Source: Kribbella catacumbae DSM 19601 (GTDB taxonomy: Bacteria > Actinomycetota > Actinomycetes > Propionibacteriales > Kribbellaceae). Taken from it: DNA of 64,000 nt. The stretch spans positions 310,001-374,000 of the forward strand of contig NZ_AQUZ01000001.1 in the NCBI RefSeq assembly GCF_000372465.1, given 5' to 3'. Every line of letters begins with the position of its first letter. The first letter of the stretch is position 1. The notes beneath the pieces were generated by a model that saw only the letters and a list, made by a program, of their open reading frames with translations, ran no database searches and was not told the origin of the DNA. Below, piece after piece: positions 37,951-46,626 of this stretch. The position numbers and the translations under genes are program-made.

Positions 37951-38097
37951 GTTCCTCCAGGTCGGCCTCGGCTACACCCCGATCCACGCCAGCCTGGCGA
38001 TGGCCCCTGGGCGCTCGGGGCATTGATCGGCTCGGCGATCTCCGGGATGACGATGCAGAGGTACGGCCGCCGGCTGCTGCATATCGCGTCGAGGGTC
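37870..38097 (+). pseudogene. MFS transporter fragment with a frameshift
   Basis: About 75 codons of a DHA2-type transporter: KTRSYVSGIFFAVVFFGAM, then GLGYTPIHASLAMAP, then in another frame WALGALIGSAISGM and RYGRRLLH. The two parts join if one base is missing near 38007 (ATGGCC-CC-TGG where a full codon for Pro is expected before Trp). Neither start nor the remaining helices are present. It runs straight into a truncated APH gene. Confidence 0.65.
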
Positions 38098-38916
38098 GAC
38101 CCGCCCGTGGTACCGATGCTCCTCGGCACCGACCCAGGCGAACGAGTACTGGTCCTGGAGCACCTCGAACACCAGAAGCCGCGCGCGGACTGGGTGGTGG
38201 ACTACGCGACGGCGCTGGCGCGGCTCCACTCCGCCACCCACGCTGATTCCCGGGGCAGTCTGCCGGCATGGTCGGGTCCGGGCCAGGACGACATCGACTC
38301 CTTCTTCGGGCTTGCCCGGACTCTTGGCGCGGCGGTTCCGGCTGGTGCTCGAGACGAGCTTGACGGCTTGGTAAATCGCCTGACCCGGATGGAAGGCACT
38401 GCCCTGCTGCACGGCGACCCCTGTCCCGGCAATGACCTGCATACCAGCGCCGGCGTACGGTTCATCGACTTCGAACAAGCCGCGCTGGGCAACGGCCTCG
38501 TGGAACTCGCCTACCTGCGCATCGGCTTCCCGACCTGCTGGTGCGCCACCGTTCCCCACTCCGAGACCCTGGACGCCGCAGAGGCCGCCTACCGCATGAC
38601 CTGGCAGAACGCGACCGGCACCGAGGTCTGCGGCGATCTCACCGATGTGTGCGCCGGCTGGCTGCTCCGCGGCGACGCGCTAGTCCAGCGGGCCGAACGC
38701 GAAACCACCGACCACCTGGCCAGAATCCCCAACCATGACTGGAAGTGGGGCACCGCCACCGCGCGTCAGCGCCTCGCACACCGTCTGCAGATCGTCAGCC
38801 GGCTGACCGCTGAGGGCAGTCAACTGCAGGATCTCGGCCGGCTCACCGCAGCCTTGTGCGACATCATGCGCACCCGCTGGCCCACCCTCCAGCCCCTCCC
38901 CTTCCAACGCCCATAG
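38090..38916 (+). pseudogene. APH-family kinase lacking the N-terminal lobe
   Basis: About 275 codons of an aminoglycoside phosphotransferase-like kinase: ERVLVLEHLEHQK, ATALARLHSATH, the catalytic loop LLHGDPCPGNDLH and the metal motif FIDFEQAALGNG are all good, and the helical C-terminus is present to the stop. The roughly 60 residues with the nucleotide-binding strands are replaced by the MFS fragment; the longest frame starts within that fragment (ATG 38049). It could be translated, but without the N-lobe it is unlikely to be active. It meets the convergent Ser/Thr kinase gene with a four-base gap. Confidence 0.6.
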
Positions 38917-38920
38917 ACCA

Positions 38921-39772
38921 TCAGGTGGGTTGAGGGGTGCGGGCCAGGTTGTGGAGGGCCGTGATGGTTTGGTCGGGGGTCAGTCGGTTGGCCGGGTCTT
39001 TGGTGAGCAGGGCTTCGATGATCGGGCGCAGAGGCCCGGCGTTCACGAACGGGCCTGGCCGGGCCTCGACCACCGCAACCAGCGTGCTGAACGGGTCGCC
39101 GGCGCCGAACGGTGACCTTCCCTCGGCGGCCGCGAACAGTGTCGCGCCGAGTGAGAACAGGTCGGATGCCGGGCCGACCGCGTCACCACGGGCTCGCTCC
39201 GGTGACATGTACGCCGGGCTGCCGGCCATGGCCTCGCTCGACAGCGTCTGCTCGTCGTCGATTTCGGTGGCGATGCCGAAATCCGTCAGCACTACCCGCC
39301 CGTCGTCACACAGTTGTACGTTCGCCGGCTTGACGTCGGAGTGCACCAGACCCGCGCGATGGACGGCCCGCAGCGCGTCGACCAGGTGCAGCGCGATCCG
39401 CCGTACCTCGGCAGTCGGCAGCGGACCGTCCGACGCCACCGTCTCGGCCAGGGTCCGCCCCGACAGCAACTCCATGACGATCCAATGGTCGCCAGAGTCC
39501 TCGATGACGTCATGCACCTTGACCGCACTGTCGTGATCCAGTCGCGCCGCGGCGCGCGCCTCGGCCAGCGCACTGGCGCGGACATGTTCGGACGCCTGGC
39601 CGCTCAGCATCACCTGCTTGAGGGCGACGCGCCGCCGCAGCAGCTCGTCCTCGGCGAGCCAGACGCGGCCCATGCCGCCGCGGCCAAGTAACGCAACCAA
39701 GCGGTACCGGCCGGCCACCAGCCATCCTGAGCCGACGATCGTCGGTGCTGAATCCACCGCGACTGTTGTCAT
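38921..39772 (-). CDS. Ser/Thr protein kinase, soluble, minimal
   Basis: A 283-residue Hanks-type kinase consisting of little more than the catalytic domain. Glycine loop LLGRGGMGRVW near 28-38, ATP lysine in VALKQV near 52, the catalytic loop VHSDVKPANV near 143, DFGIA near 163, SPAYMSPERARGD near 183. The usual HRD is HSD, so it lacks the arginine that normally couples activation-loop phosphorylation to activity; the Asp, Lys and Asn of the loop are kept. No transmembrane segment or sensor domain follows, unlike PknB types. It has no operon partner. Confidence 0.92.
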   Translation of the reverse strand: MTTVAVDSAPTIVGSGWLVAGRYRLVALLGRGGMGRVWLAEDELLRRRVALKQVMLSGQASEHVRASALAEARAAARLDHDSAVKVHDVIEDSGDHWIVMELLSGRTLAETVASDGPLPTAEVRRIALHLVDALRAVHRAGLVHSDVKPANVQLCDDGRVVLTDFGIATEIDDEQTLSSEAMAGSPAYMSPERARGDAVGPASDLFSLGATLFAAAEGRSPFGAGDPFSTLVAVVEARPGPFVNAGPLRPIIEALLTKDPANRLTPDQTITALHNLARTPQPT

Positions 39773-40088
39773 GATCGCCTGCCTCTGCGGGTTCGGATAC
39801 GCCTTCCGTGCTCTCTACACGGACCCCGGCCCAATCCGGTTCGACGTCCGGTAGCTGACAATGCCGATCGTCCTCGTCGCAGGTGCGCGGCACATTGTGG
39901 ATAGCCCTGATCGATCCCTGATCCCCGCACGCACCGCACCCTTAGGACGATCCGGACTTTCCGTCTTTGGTTGCTCTGGGCAACTTTTGTGCGGTGGACC
40001 GGAGTACACCCCGGTATTTGGTTTGAACCGGCCGGTGGTGGCGCCCGTGTAGGGCTCATAGGTAACGCCAATTGGGAGGGATCGCATC
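39773..40088. other. Divergent intergenic region, kinase/secreted repeat protein
   Basis: 316 bases with no plausible gene. It should hold the start signals for the kinase (minus) and the secreted protein (plus). A short repeat CCGGT...ACCGG surrounds TTTGGTTTGA near 40011-40031. TTGGGAGGGA precedes the plus-strand ATG. No clear promoter pair was found. Confidence 0.4.
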
Positions 40089-40936
40089 ATGAGTCATGTC
40101 AGCAGAAGTTTCCGGCGAGGTCTCAGCGCGGCAGCTGTCGCGGCTTTCAGCACCGGCATCGCCGTGAGTCTGGCCGGCCCGGCAGCAGCGGCGCCGGCGA
40201 GTAGCGTCGTGATCGACACTGGCCAGCTGATCGTCACCGGCACGAACTACGCGGACAACATCACATTGCGTGTGCCGGCTGCCGATACGACAGTGCTCGA
40301 GGTCGAGTTCGGCGACGGTACGGCGAAGCGCACGGTGAAGCGGAGCGACTTCGGCCAGATCCAGATCAACAGCCGAGGCGGCAACGACACCGTGCGGATC
40401 GACTACGGCGCCGAGGTGCAGCCTTCACCTGGGATCCGGGCGACGGCAGCGACGTGATCGAGGGCGGTCGCGGCCAGGACACCATGGTGTTCAACGGTTC
40501 GGCCGCCGCGGAGAAGTTCGTTGCTTCCGCCAACGGTCCGCGGTTGCGGTTCACCCGGGACCTGGGCAACATCGTGATGGATACCGACGACGTCGAGCGG
40601 GTCACGCTCAACGCGCTCGGTGGCGCTGACACGGTCACCGTCGCCGACCTGCGCGGGACCGATGTTCAGAAGGTAGGCATCGACCTGGGCGCACAGATCA
40701 ACGCGAGCGGCGGCGACTCCGCGGCCGACGCGGTGACCGTCACAGGCACCGCCGGCAAGGACCACATCCGGGTCTCCGGTTCCGGCGGGAACGTGCGGGT
40801 CTCGGGACTGAAGACCGACGTCACTCTGTCGGACGCGGAACCAGCGGACCAGCTGACCGTCGACACGCTGGCCGGCAAGGACAAAGTTGCCATCGGCAAT
40901 CTTGTCCGAGGCAGCATCACGCTCAGCATCCTTTGA
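40089..40936 (+). pseudogene. Secreted glycine/aspartate-repeat protein, frameshifted
   Basis: A signal peptide (FRRGLSAAAVAAFSTGIAVS, then AGPAAAAPAS) followed by beta-strand repeats of the hemolysin-type, calcium-binding flavour (NSRGGNDTVRID, then GDGSDVIEGGRGQDT, LNALGGADTVTV). The reading frame breaks near 40421-40426: the frame up to there ends at 40457, while TWDPGDGSD continues the same repeat in another frame to 40936. One missing base explains it. The whole would be about 283 residues. Either a real frameshift mutation or a sequencing error; the downstream half has no signal of its own. Confidence 0.65.
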
Positions 40937-40966
40937 CCGGACAAGCCCGGCGTCGCCAACGCGCCT

Positions 40967-41020
40967 GTGACATCCCGTGTCACACATCACGGTGGCCGCC
41001 GACTGGTTGCCGGCGGCCAC
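40967..41020. terminator. Pair of hairpins between convergent genes
   Basis: GTGACA-TCCCG-TGTCAC at 40967-40983 and GTGGCCGCC-N11-GGCGGCCAC at 40992-41020 lie between two genes that end toward each other. Both stems are perfect and symmetrical, so they could serve as a bidirectional terminator. No T-tract. Confidence 0.6.
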
Positions 41021-41046
41021 TGGATCAAGACGGGTGGGGTGGTGGA

Positions 41047-41970
41047 TCACTCACCGAACAGCGGCGGGTTCCCCTCGGCGGTGGTGAGGTAGTAGAGGGA
41101 GTCCTTGTAGGTGCCGGGGACCTTGCCCAGGCCCTTGATGACGGTGGCGGTGCCGTTGGCGTGGCTGACGGCGTACAGGTAGGCCGAGCCGGAGTCCTTG
41201 TCGATGGCGGTGAGCAGCGTGCCCTGTGCGCCACACTTCTCGGCGACGATGTGCTCGAAGCCCTGCCAGGTGGACTTTCGGACCTGCTTGACGACCGGCT
41301 TCAGCGGGGAGGTGACCGGGATCCGGATCGTGTACAGCGCCCCACCGCGGGTTGTCGCGAGGAACGTGTCGTACGTCGCTGTCTCGCTGATCAGCGCCAT
41401 CGCCTTGACCGAGGCGAAACCGGGGTACGAACCGGCAGCGCGCCACCCGCCGGCCCAACGGAACAGTACGCCGTCGCTGCGCAGGCCGTACCGGTTGCCA
41501 CGGCCCGTGGACGGGGCCCCCGCACCGAGGTAGAAGGACTCCTCGACCATGGTGAAGTTGCCCCAGCCGCCGCCGATCCGCGTTGACCGGTTGATCGGCT
41601 GGCCGGCGGTGTCGGTGCCGTACGCCGACGAATACAGGGACGAACCGAGCACGACATAGCCCGAGGTGACCCTGCCGACCGGGTTCAGCAGGGTGTCCGT
41701 CCAGGTCGAACTGATCCTGGCGGCACCGGGCGTGTACATATGCGGCCCTGTCCCCTGCTTCATGGTCGGCGGCGCCGTCGCGGTGATCGTCGAATAGCGG
41801 AGGTCACCAGCACTGTTCACAGACCCAGCGGTCATGGCGCAAGCAGCCGTGATGCTGCCGGCCGAAGCAGACGCGGTACCGGCAGCAGTCGCGGAGATGG
41901 CAGGAGCACTTGCCAGACCACCAAGCACGACAGCAGCGGCCGCAGCAGTGGAGACTCGTCTCAATTTCAT
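41047..41970 (-). CDS. Secreted protein of unknown function
   Basis: A 307-residue exported protein. The N-terminus is a clear Sec signal: MKLRRVSTAAAAAVVLGG, cleavage likely near SATA around residue 28. The mature part is rich in Gly, Thr and aromatic residues and reads as repeated beta strands (YVVLGSSLYSSAYG, RYGLRSDGVLFRWAGGWRAAG, GTLLTAIDKDSGSAYLYAV), suggesting a propeller or lectin-like fold. No catalytic motif recognised. It stands alone, with a shared terminator region at its 3' end. Confidence 0.75.
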   Translation of the reverse strand: MKLRRVSTAAAAAVVLGGLASAPAISATAAGTASASAGSITAACAMTAGSVNSAGDLRYSTITATAPPTMKQGTGPHMYTPGAARISSTWTDTLLNPVGRVTSGYVVLGSSLYSSAYGTDTAGQPINRSTRIGGGWGNFTMVEESFYLGAGAPSTGRGNRYGLRSDGVLFRWAGGWRAAGSYPGFASVKAMALISETATYDTFLATTRGGALYTIRIPVTSPLKPVVKQVRKSTWQGFEHIVAEKCGAQGTLLTAIDKDSGSAYLYAVSHANGTATVIKGLGKVPGTYKDSLYYLTTAEGNPPLFGE

Positions 41971-42289
41971 GGTGGAGATTCCTCTCGTGGTGTTGGTTCT
42001 GCAGAGCCTGATGCCGGCCGGCCCGTGATTGTTCGCGCTTCACGGCCACTTAGACCAGAACGACAACAATGGAACTGCCGGAATCGGCACTGCGTCCCGA
42101 AGATCTTCTGCCGAACACCTACGGCAGCCTCTTCGACTGGGCCTTCGACGCAGACGGCCAACTCTGGCGCGCCTGCTCGCCGAGGCCGTCGCCTTCGCGC
42201 GCAGCACCGTCAGCAAGGAACCGTGAAGGCCGCTTTGGCGCTTGAGATCGCGCTGGGCAGGCGCAAAGCTGGCATCGTACGGTGTCGTC
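41971..42289. other. Intergenic region with a small broken reading frame
   Basis: 319 bases between two divergent genes. On the plus strand, a frame from ATG 42069 reads MELPESALRPEDLLPNTYGS and on as far as DADGQLW, and a neighbouring frame continues as LLAEAVAFARSTVSKEP to a stop at 42226, as if one short gene had a frameshift near 42165. Family not recognised. Confidence 0.3.
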
Positions 42290-43696
42290 GTGAAGCCTAC
42301 GAGACCGAACGTCATCCTGATCGTGTCCGATGACCACGGCTATGCCGATCGCTCGTCACTGGGCATCCATCCGGAGGTGCGGACACCGGGACTGGACCGA
42401 TTGGCGGCCGAGGGGGTGGAGTGCACCGAGGCGTACGTGACGGCGCCGATCTGTAGCCCGTCCCGCGCCGGGCTGATCGCGGGCCAGTATCAGGCGCGAT
42501 GGGGTGCTCGCTGGTTTGGTGACAGCTCGTTTCCGGCGCACCGCCCCAGTCTGGCGGAACAGTTCGGGGGACTCGGCTACTCGACCGGCTATCTCGGCAA
42601 GGTGCACTACGGTCAGGAGGACGTCGGCGACCGGGGGTGCCCGCCACATCACGGCTTCGACGAGACCTACTACGGCCTTGCAGGCAAGCAGCAGGGCCGG
42701 CTGAACTACCTGCGGCACTCGGACAGCGCGGTCGCGGAGTACGGATCGGAGGCATCCTGGCGGATGGCGGTGCAGCCAATGCTCGACGGCGACGACGAGA
42801 TCGAACTCGAGGGTTTCCTCACCGACGAACTCGGCGCCCGGGCTCGTGACTTCACCCGCCGGCACTCCTCGGCACCGGAGCCGTTCTTCCTGATGCTTGC
42901 GTTCAACGCGGTGCACAATTTCTGCTGGCAGCTCCCGCCGGAGGAATTGCGCAGGCGCGGCCTGCCGAACCGCGACGACTGGCACGACGACGACGCGGTC
43001 GGCTACGGCGGATGGTACGACGGGTCGATCACGCCGAATCTCGAGCACGGCCGCGAGTACTACCTGGCCCAGCTCGAACTGATGGACGCACAGATCGGTG
43101 CGTTGCTGGGCGAACTGGACGACCTCGGCATCGCCGACGACACCATCGTCGTGTACCTGACCGACAACGGCGGCTCGACCTGCAACTATGCCGACAACAC
43201 ACCACTCAACGGCACCAAGTACACACTGTGGGAGGGCGGCATCCGGGTCCCGTTCCTGGTCCGCTGGCCCGGCGGACACCTTCCCGCCGGCATCCGCCGC
43301 GCCGGCATGGTCAGCTCGATGGATCTCTATCCGACCGTCCTGTCCGCCGCCGGCGCGGACCCCGCGTCGTACGCCGACTGCGACGGCCTCGATCAGCTTG
43401 ACCTACTGCGCACCGGCGGCAGCGGCCACGAAGAACTGCATTGGGACACCGGCTTCCAGTGGGCGGTACGCGCCGGCCGATGGAAACTCACCACAGTCGA
43501 CCGCGACGCCGGCGAGGTCTCCTACCTAGAAAGCATCGAGCACGCCACCCTCGGCCCCGCCGTCCGCCTGCACGACCTGGCCGACGACCCGGGCGAGCGA
43601 CACGATCTCGCCTCCCAGCGGCCCGATCTCGTTGCGCGCCTGACCGACCGCCACCAGGCCTGGCAGCGTGAGACCGGGAAGGAGTCCAACCGCTGA
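42290..43696 (+). CDS. Sulfatase (formylglycine-dependent arylsulfatase family)
   Basis: A 468-residue sulfatase. The C-x-P-x-R maturation site is CSPSRAGLIAG near 54, where the cysteine is converted to formylglycine. The N-terminal metal residues are in VILIVSDDHGYAD near 8, and the second metal site in TIVVYLTDNGGS near 295, followed by KYTLWEGGIRVPFLVRWP near 322, all standard. There is no signal peptide, so it acts in the cytoplasm on imported sulfate esters. The GTG at 42290 directly precedes the conserved start; ATG 42242 would add 16 residues. It converges on the Opp-type operon with 14 bases between, consistent with a sulfated-glycan theme. Confidence 0.9.
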   Translation: MKPTRPNVILIVSDDHGYADRSSLGIHPEVRTPGLDRLAAEGVECTEAYVTAPICSPSRAGLIAGQYQARWGARWFGDSSFPAHRPSLAEQFGGLGYSTGYLGKVHYGQEDVGDRGCPPHHGFDETYYGLAGKQQGRLNYLRHSDSAVAEYGSEASWRMAVQPMLDGDDEIELEGFLTDELGARARDFTRRHSSAPEPFFLMLAFNAVHNFCWQLPPEELRRRGLPNRDDWHDDDAVGYGGWYDGSITPNLEHGREYYLAQLELMDAQIGALLGELDDLGIADDTIVVYLTDNGGSTCNYADNTPLNGTKYTLWEGGIRVPFLVRWPGGHLPAGIRRAGMVSSMDLYPTVLSAAGADPASYADCDGLDQLDLLRTGGSGHEELHWDTGFQWAVRAGRWKLTTVDRDAGEVSYLESIEHATLGPAVRLHDLADDPGERHDLASQRPDLVARLTDRHQAWQRETGKESNR

Positions 43697-43710
43697 CTCG
43701 ACCCAACAGA

Positions 43711-44730
43711 TCACCCGGCCTGACCGCCCTCTCCGTACAGCCAGCAACGGGTCCAGCTGCCGTCCTCGAAGGTGGTTGCCTCGGGCAACCGGGTTCGGCA
43801 CTCGTCGCGCGCGAACGGGCAGCGTGGGTGGAAGCGGCAGCCCGGTGGCGGGTCGATCAGGCTGGGCGGTTCACCTAGTTCGTCGTCGAAGGTGTCCACC
43901 ACGCCGCTGTCGCTGCGATCCGGATCGGGTGAACAGTCGAGCAACAGCCGGGTGTACGGGTGCTTCGGCTGCTGGCTGACCGCCTCGGCCGGACCTGACT
44001 CGACCAGCTGACCGGCGTACATCACGTTGATGTCGTCGGCGAAGTAACGCGCACTCGCGATGTCGTGGGTGATGTAGAGGATCGCCAAGCCCTCGTCATC
44101 GCGCAGCTTCGCCAGCAGGTTGAGGATGTCGAGCCGGATCGACACGTCGAGCATCGAGACCGGCTCGTCGCCGAGCAGGACCGCGGGCTCGACCGCGAGA
44201 GCCCGAGCGATCACGACGCGCTGGCGCTGACCGCCCGAGAGCTGGTGCGGGAACTTGTCGATGAAGTCCTTGGCCGGCGTCAGGTTCACCCGCTCCAGCA
44301 GTTCCAGGACCTTTGCCTCGACCTCGGCGCGGCCGGACGCGTGCCCATGGATTCGCAAGGCCCGGCCGATGATGTAACGCACCCGCTTCAAGTGGTTCAG
44401 CGACGAGAACGGGTCCTGGAAGATCAGCTGGACGCGGGCGTAGTACCGTCGCCGGTCCTTCTGACCGCGCGGGTCGGCGGGGACTCCGTCGAGCAGGATC
44501 TCGCCGTCGGTGAGCGGATAGGCCAACGCCATCAACCGTGCCAGCGTGGTCTTGCCGCTGCCGCTCTCACCCACCAGGGCGGCGATCCGGCCGCGGTACA
44601 AGGTGAGATTCGCCGCCTCCAGGGCGCGGACCTCGTGGTGGCCCCGGCCGCGCACCTCGAAGTACTTCGTGGCGTTGCGAGCCTCGAGCACCGGCGCGGG
44701 TCTCTCCGTTGCCTCAGCCAACTTTCTCAC
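43711..44730 (-). CDS. Opp-type ABC transporter ATPase (second, OppF-like)
   Basis: A 339-residue ABC ATPase of the oligopeptide/dipeptide family. Walker A is GESGSGKTTLA near 54, the Q-loop LIFQDPFSSL near 100, the signature LSGGQRQRVVIARAL near 165, Walker B VLLGDEPVSMLD near 185, and the C-terminal oligopeptide cassette (PPPGCRFHPRCPFARDEC near 292) with cysteines that in relatives bind an iron-sulfur cluster. It is the last gene of a five-gene operon, overlapping the first ATPase by 17 bases. Opp-type systems also carry oligosaccharides. Confidence 0.94.
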   Translation of the reverse strand: MRKLAEATERPAPVLEARNATKYFEVRGRGHHEVRALEAANLTLYRGRIAALVGESGSGKTTLARLMALAYPLTDGEILLDGVPADPRGQKDRRRYYARVQLIFQDPFSSLNHLKRVRYIIGRALRIHGHASGRAEVEAKVLELLERVNLTPAKDFIDKFPHQLSGGQRQRVVIARALAVEPAVLLGDEPVSMLDVSIRLDILNLLAKLRDDEGLAILYITHDIASARYFADDINVMYAGQLVESGPAEAVSQQPKHPYTRLLLDCSPDPDRSDSGVVDTFDDELGEPPSLIDPPPGCRFHPRCPFARDECRTRLPEATTFEDGSWTRCWLYGEGGQAG

Positions 44731-45733
44731 CTTCCACTGGACGCTCTCCTAGTACGGCGGCATCGTGCAGGTGACAGGCCACCTGACGACCATCGACCGG
44801 GCGCAGCAGCTCCGGCAGCTCGGTGTCACAGCGCGCGAACCGCTTCGAACACCTGGGGTGGAACGCGCACCCGGGCGGCGGGTCGCGGAGATCGGGCGGC
44901 GAGCCCGGGATCCCCCGCAGGACGCGGATCGGGCCGTGCAAGGGCGGGAACGAGTCGCGAAGCCCGGCCGCGTACGGATGCAGCGGGTCGTCGTACAGCT
45001 GCCGGGCCGGACCGAGCTCGACGATCCGGCCGGCGTACATCACCGCGATCCGATCGGCGATCTCGATCAGCAGCGACAGGTCGTGGGTGATGAAGACGAT
45101 CGCGAAGCCCAGCTCGCGCTGCAGTCGTTGCACCTGCCGCAGGATCTGGCGCTGCATCACGACGTCCACCGCCGTCGTGGGCTCGTCCATCACGACCAGC
45201 TCGGGATCACAGGCCAGGGCCAGCGCGATGGTGGCGCGCTGCCGCATCCCGCCGGACAACTCGTGCGGGAAGGCCCGCAACCGATCGGCCGGGATCCCCA
45301 CCATCCGGACCAGCTCGGCCGCCCGGGCTTCCGCGTCGGCGTCACTCAGCCGGCGGTGCGCCTGCAGCGCGTCGACGAACTGGGCACCGAGCCGAAGGAC
45401 CGGATTGAGAGCGTTCATCGCCGACTGGAAGACGATCGACACCTCTTCCCAGCGAATCTTCGCCAGCTGGTCGCGATCGGCACGGAGCAGGTCGACCTTG
45501 CTGCCGTCCTGCGCGTGGAACAGCGCAGTACCGGCCGTGGTCACCGCGGGCGGCCGTTGCAGCCGGGTGATCGCGTTGATCAGCGTCGACTTGCCGCTAC
45601 CGCTCTCCCCCGCGACACCGAGGATCTCGCCCCGGCGCAGCGTGAAGCTCGCATCCACCACCGCGTTGACCGGCCGGTCCTCGGTCTCGTACCCGACGTG
45701 CAGGCCGTCCACCTCGAGCAGTACTTCGTTCAT
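44714..45733 (-). CDS. Opp-type ABC transporter ATPase (first, OppD-like)
   Basis: A 339-residue ABC ATPase. Walker A GESGSGKSTLINAI near 44, Q-loop VFQSAMNALNPV near 96, signature ELSGGMRQRATIALAL near 158, Walker B LVVMDEPTTAVDVV near 178, H-loop FITHDLSLL near 210, and a C-terminal PPPGCAFHPRCSKRF cassette near 290. The ATG at 45733 matches the family N-terminus and overlaps the stop of the permease gene by four bases; the open frame upstream of it is antisense noise. Pairs with the downstream OppF-like ATPase as a heterodimer. Confidence 0.94.
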   Translation of the reverse strand: MNEVLLEVDGLHVGYETEDRPVNAVVDASFTLRRGEILGVAGESGSGKSTLINAITRLQRPPAVTTAGTALFHAQDGSKVDLLRADRDQLAKIRWEEVSIVFQSAMNALNPVLRLGAQFVDALQAHRRLSDADAEARAAELVRMVGIPADRLRAFPHELSGGMRQRATIALALACDPELVVMDEPTTAVDVVMQRQILRQVQRLQRELGFAIVFITHDLSLLIEIADRIAVMYAGRIVELGPARQLYDDPLHPYAAGLRDSFPPLHGPIRVLRGIPGSPPDLRDPPPGCAFHPRCSKRFARCDTELPELLRPVDGRQVACHLHDAAVLGERPVEGEKVG

Positions 45734-46626
45734 CGCTTGGCTCCCGTCACCGCGGTCAGCCTGGTGGAGGCCTTGCGGGCGACCATCCGCAGCCGGGGAT
45801 TGGAGATCTCGTCGATGCCGAAGTTGATCAGCCCGGCCGCGGTGCCGAGCAGCGCGATACAGGCCGCCGGCGGAACGAACGTCCACCACTCGCCGTTGAA
45901 CAGCGCGTTGGGCCCGGCTTCGTTGATCAGCATCCCCCAGCTGATGATCGAGGGGTTGCCGGCGCCGATGAACGCCAACCCGGCCTCGGCGAAGATCGCG
46001 CCGACGACCGAGAACAGCAGGCTGGCCGCGATCAGCGGTGCCAGGTGCGGCACCAGCTCGAAGACGATCACCCGGCGCCGCGACTCGCCGAGCATCTCGG
46101 TCGCGGTCACGAAGTCACGGTTGCGCAGGGACAGCGCCTGGGCCCGCTTCTGCCGCGCGCCGCCGGCCCAGCTGGTCAGGCCGATGATGAGCGCGGTGAC
46201 CCACCAGCCGCCGCGGCCCTTGACGTAGCTGCCGACGATGATCAGCAGCGGCAGCCCGGGGATCACCAGGAAGATGTTGGTGAAGGCGGTCAGGAACGCG
46301 TCGGTCCGGCCGCCGATGTACGCGCCGGCGATGCCGAGCAGCGTCGCCAGGCCGGTCGCGATCAGTCCAGCGAACAGGCCGATCTGCAACGAGGTCCGGG
46401 TCCCGACGACGAGCCGGGCGAGTAGATCGCGACCGTTCTTGTCGGTACCGAGCCAGTGCGCCGACGACGGCGCCTCGCGCAAGTGCTCGACGTCCAGCTC
46501 GGTCGCACTCAGGCCGAACACGTGGGTGACCAGGGTCGGGCCGACGAGGGCGACGAGCACGAAGAAGCCGAAGATCATCAGGCCGACCCGGACCTTCGTA
46601 CTGTCCGGCAGGCGAAGCCTGTTCAC
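45730..46626 (-). CDS. Opp-type ABC permease (OppC/DppC-like)
   Basis: A 298-residue membrane permease. Helix one is VGLMIFGFFVLVALVGPTLV near 13, followed by a periplasmic loop with HWLGTDKNGRDLLARLVVGTR near 57, typical of OppC proteins, then five more helices and the coupling EAA loop (TATEMLGESRRRVIVFELVPHLAP near 172). GTG 46626 is taken as start because it overlaps the stop of the upstream permease by four bases and begins just before the first helix. Confidence 0.93.
   Translation of the reverse strand: MNRLRLPDSTKVRVGLMIFGFFVLVALVGPTLVTHVFGLSATELDVEHLREAPSSAHWLGTDKNGRDLLARLVVGTRTSLQIGLFAGLIATGLATLLGIAGAYIGGRTDAFLTAFTNIFLVIPGLPLLIIVGSYVKGRGGWWVTALIIGLTSWAGGARQKRAQALSLRNRDFVTATEMLGESRRRVIVFELVPHLAPLIAASLLFSVVGAIFAEAGLAFIGAGNPSIISWGMLINEAGPNALFNGEWWTFVPPAACIALLGTAAGLINFGIDEISNPRLRMVARKASTRLTAVTGAKR

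Noticed and set aside
37474-38916. Single 480-residue gene
   Set aside because: The first part is antisense to the TetR remnant; only the MFS and APH pieces are protein-like, so it is a fused remnant.
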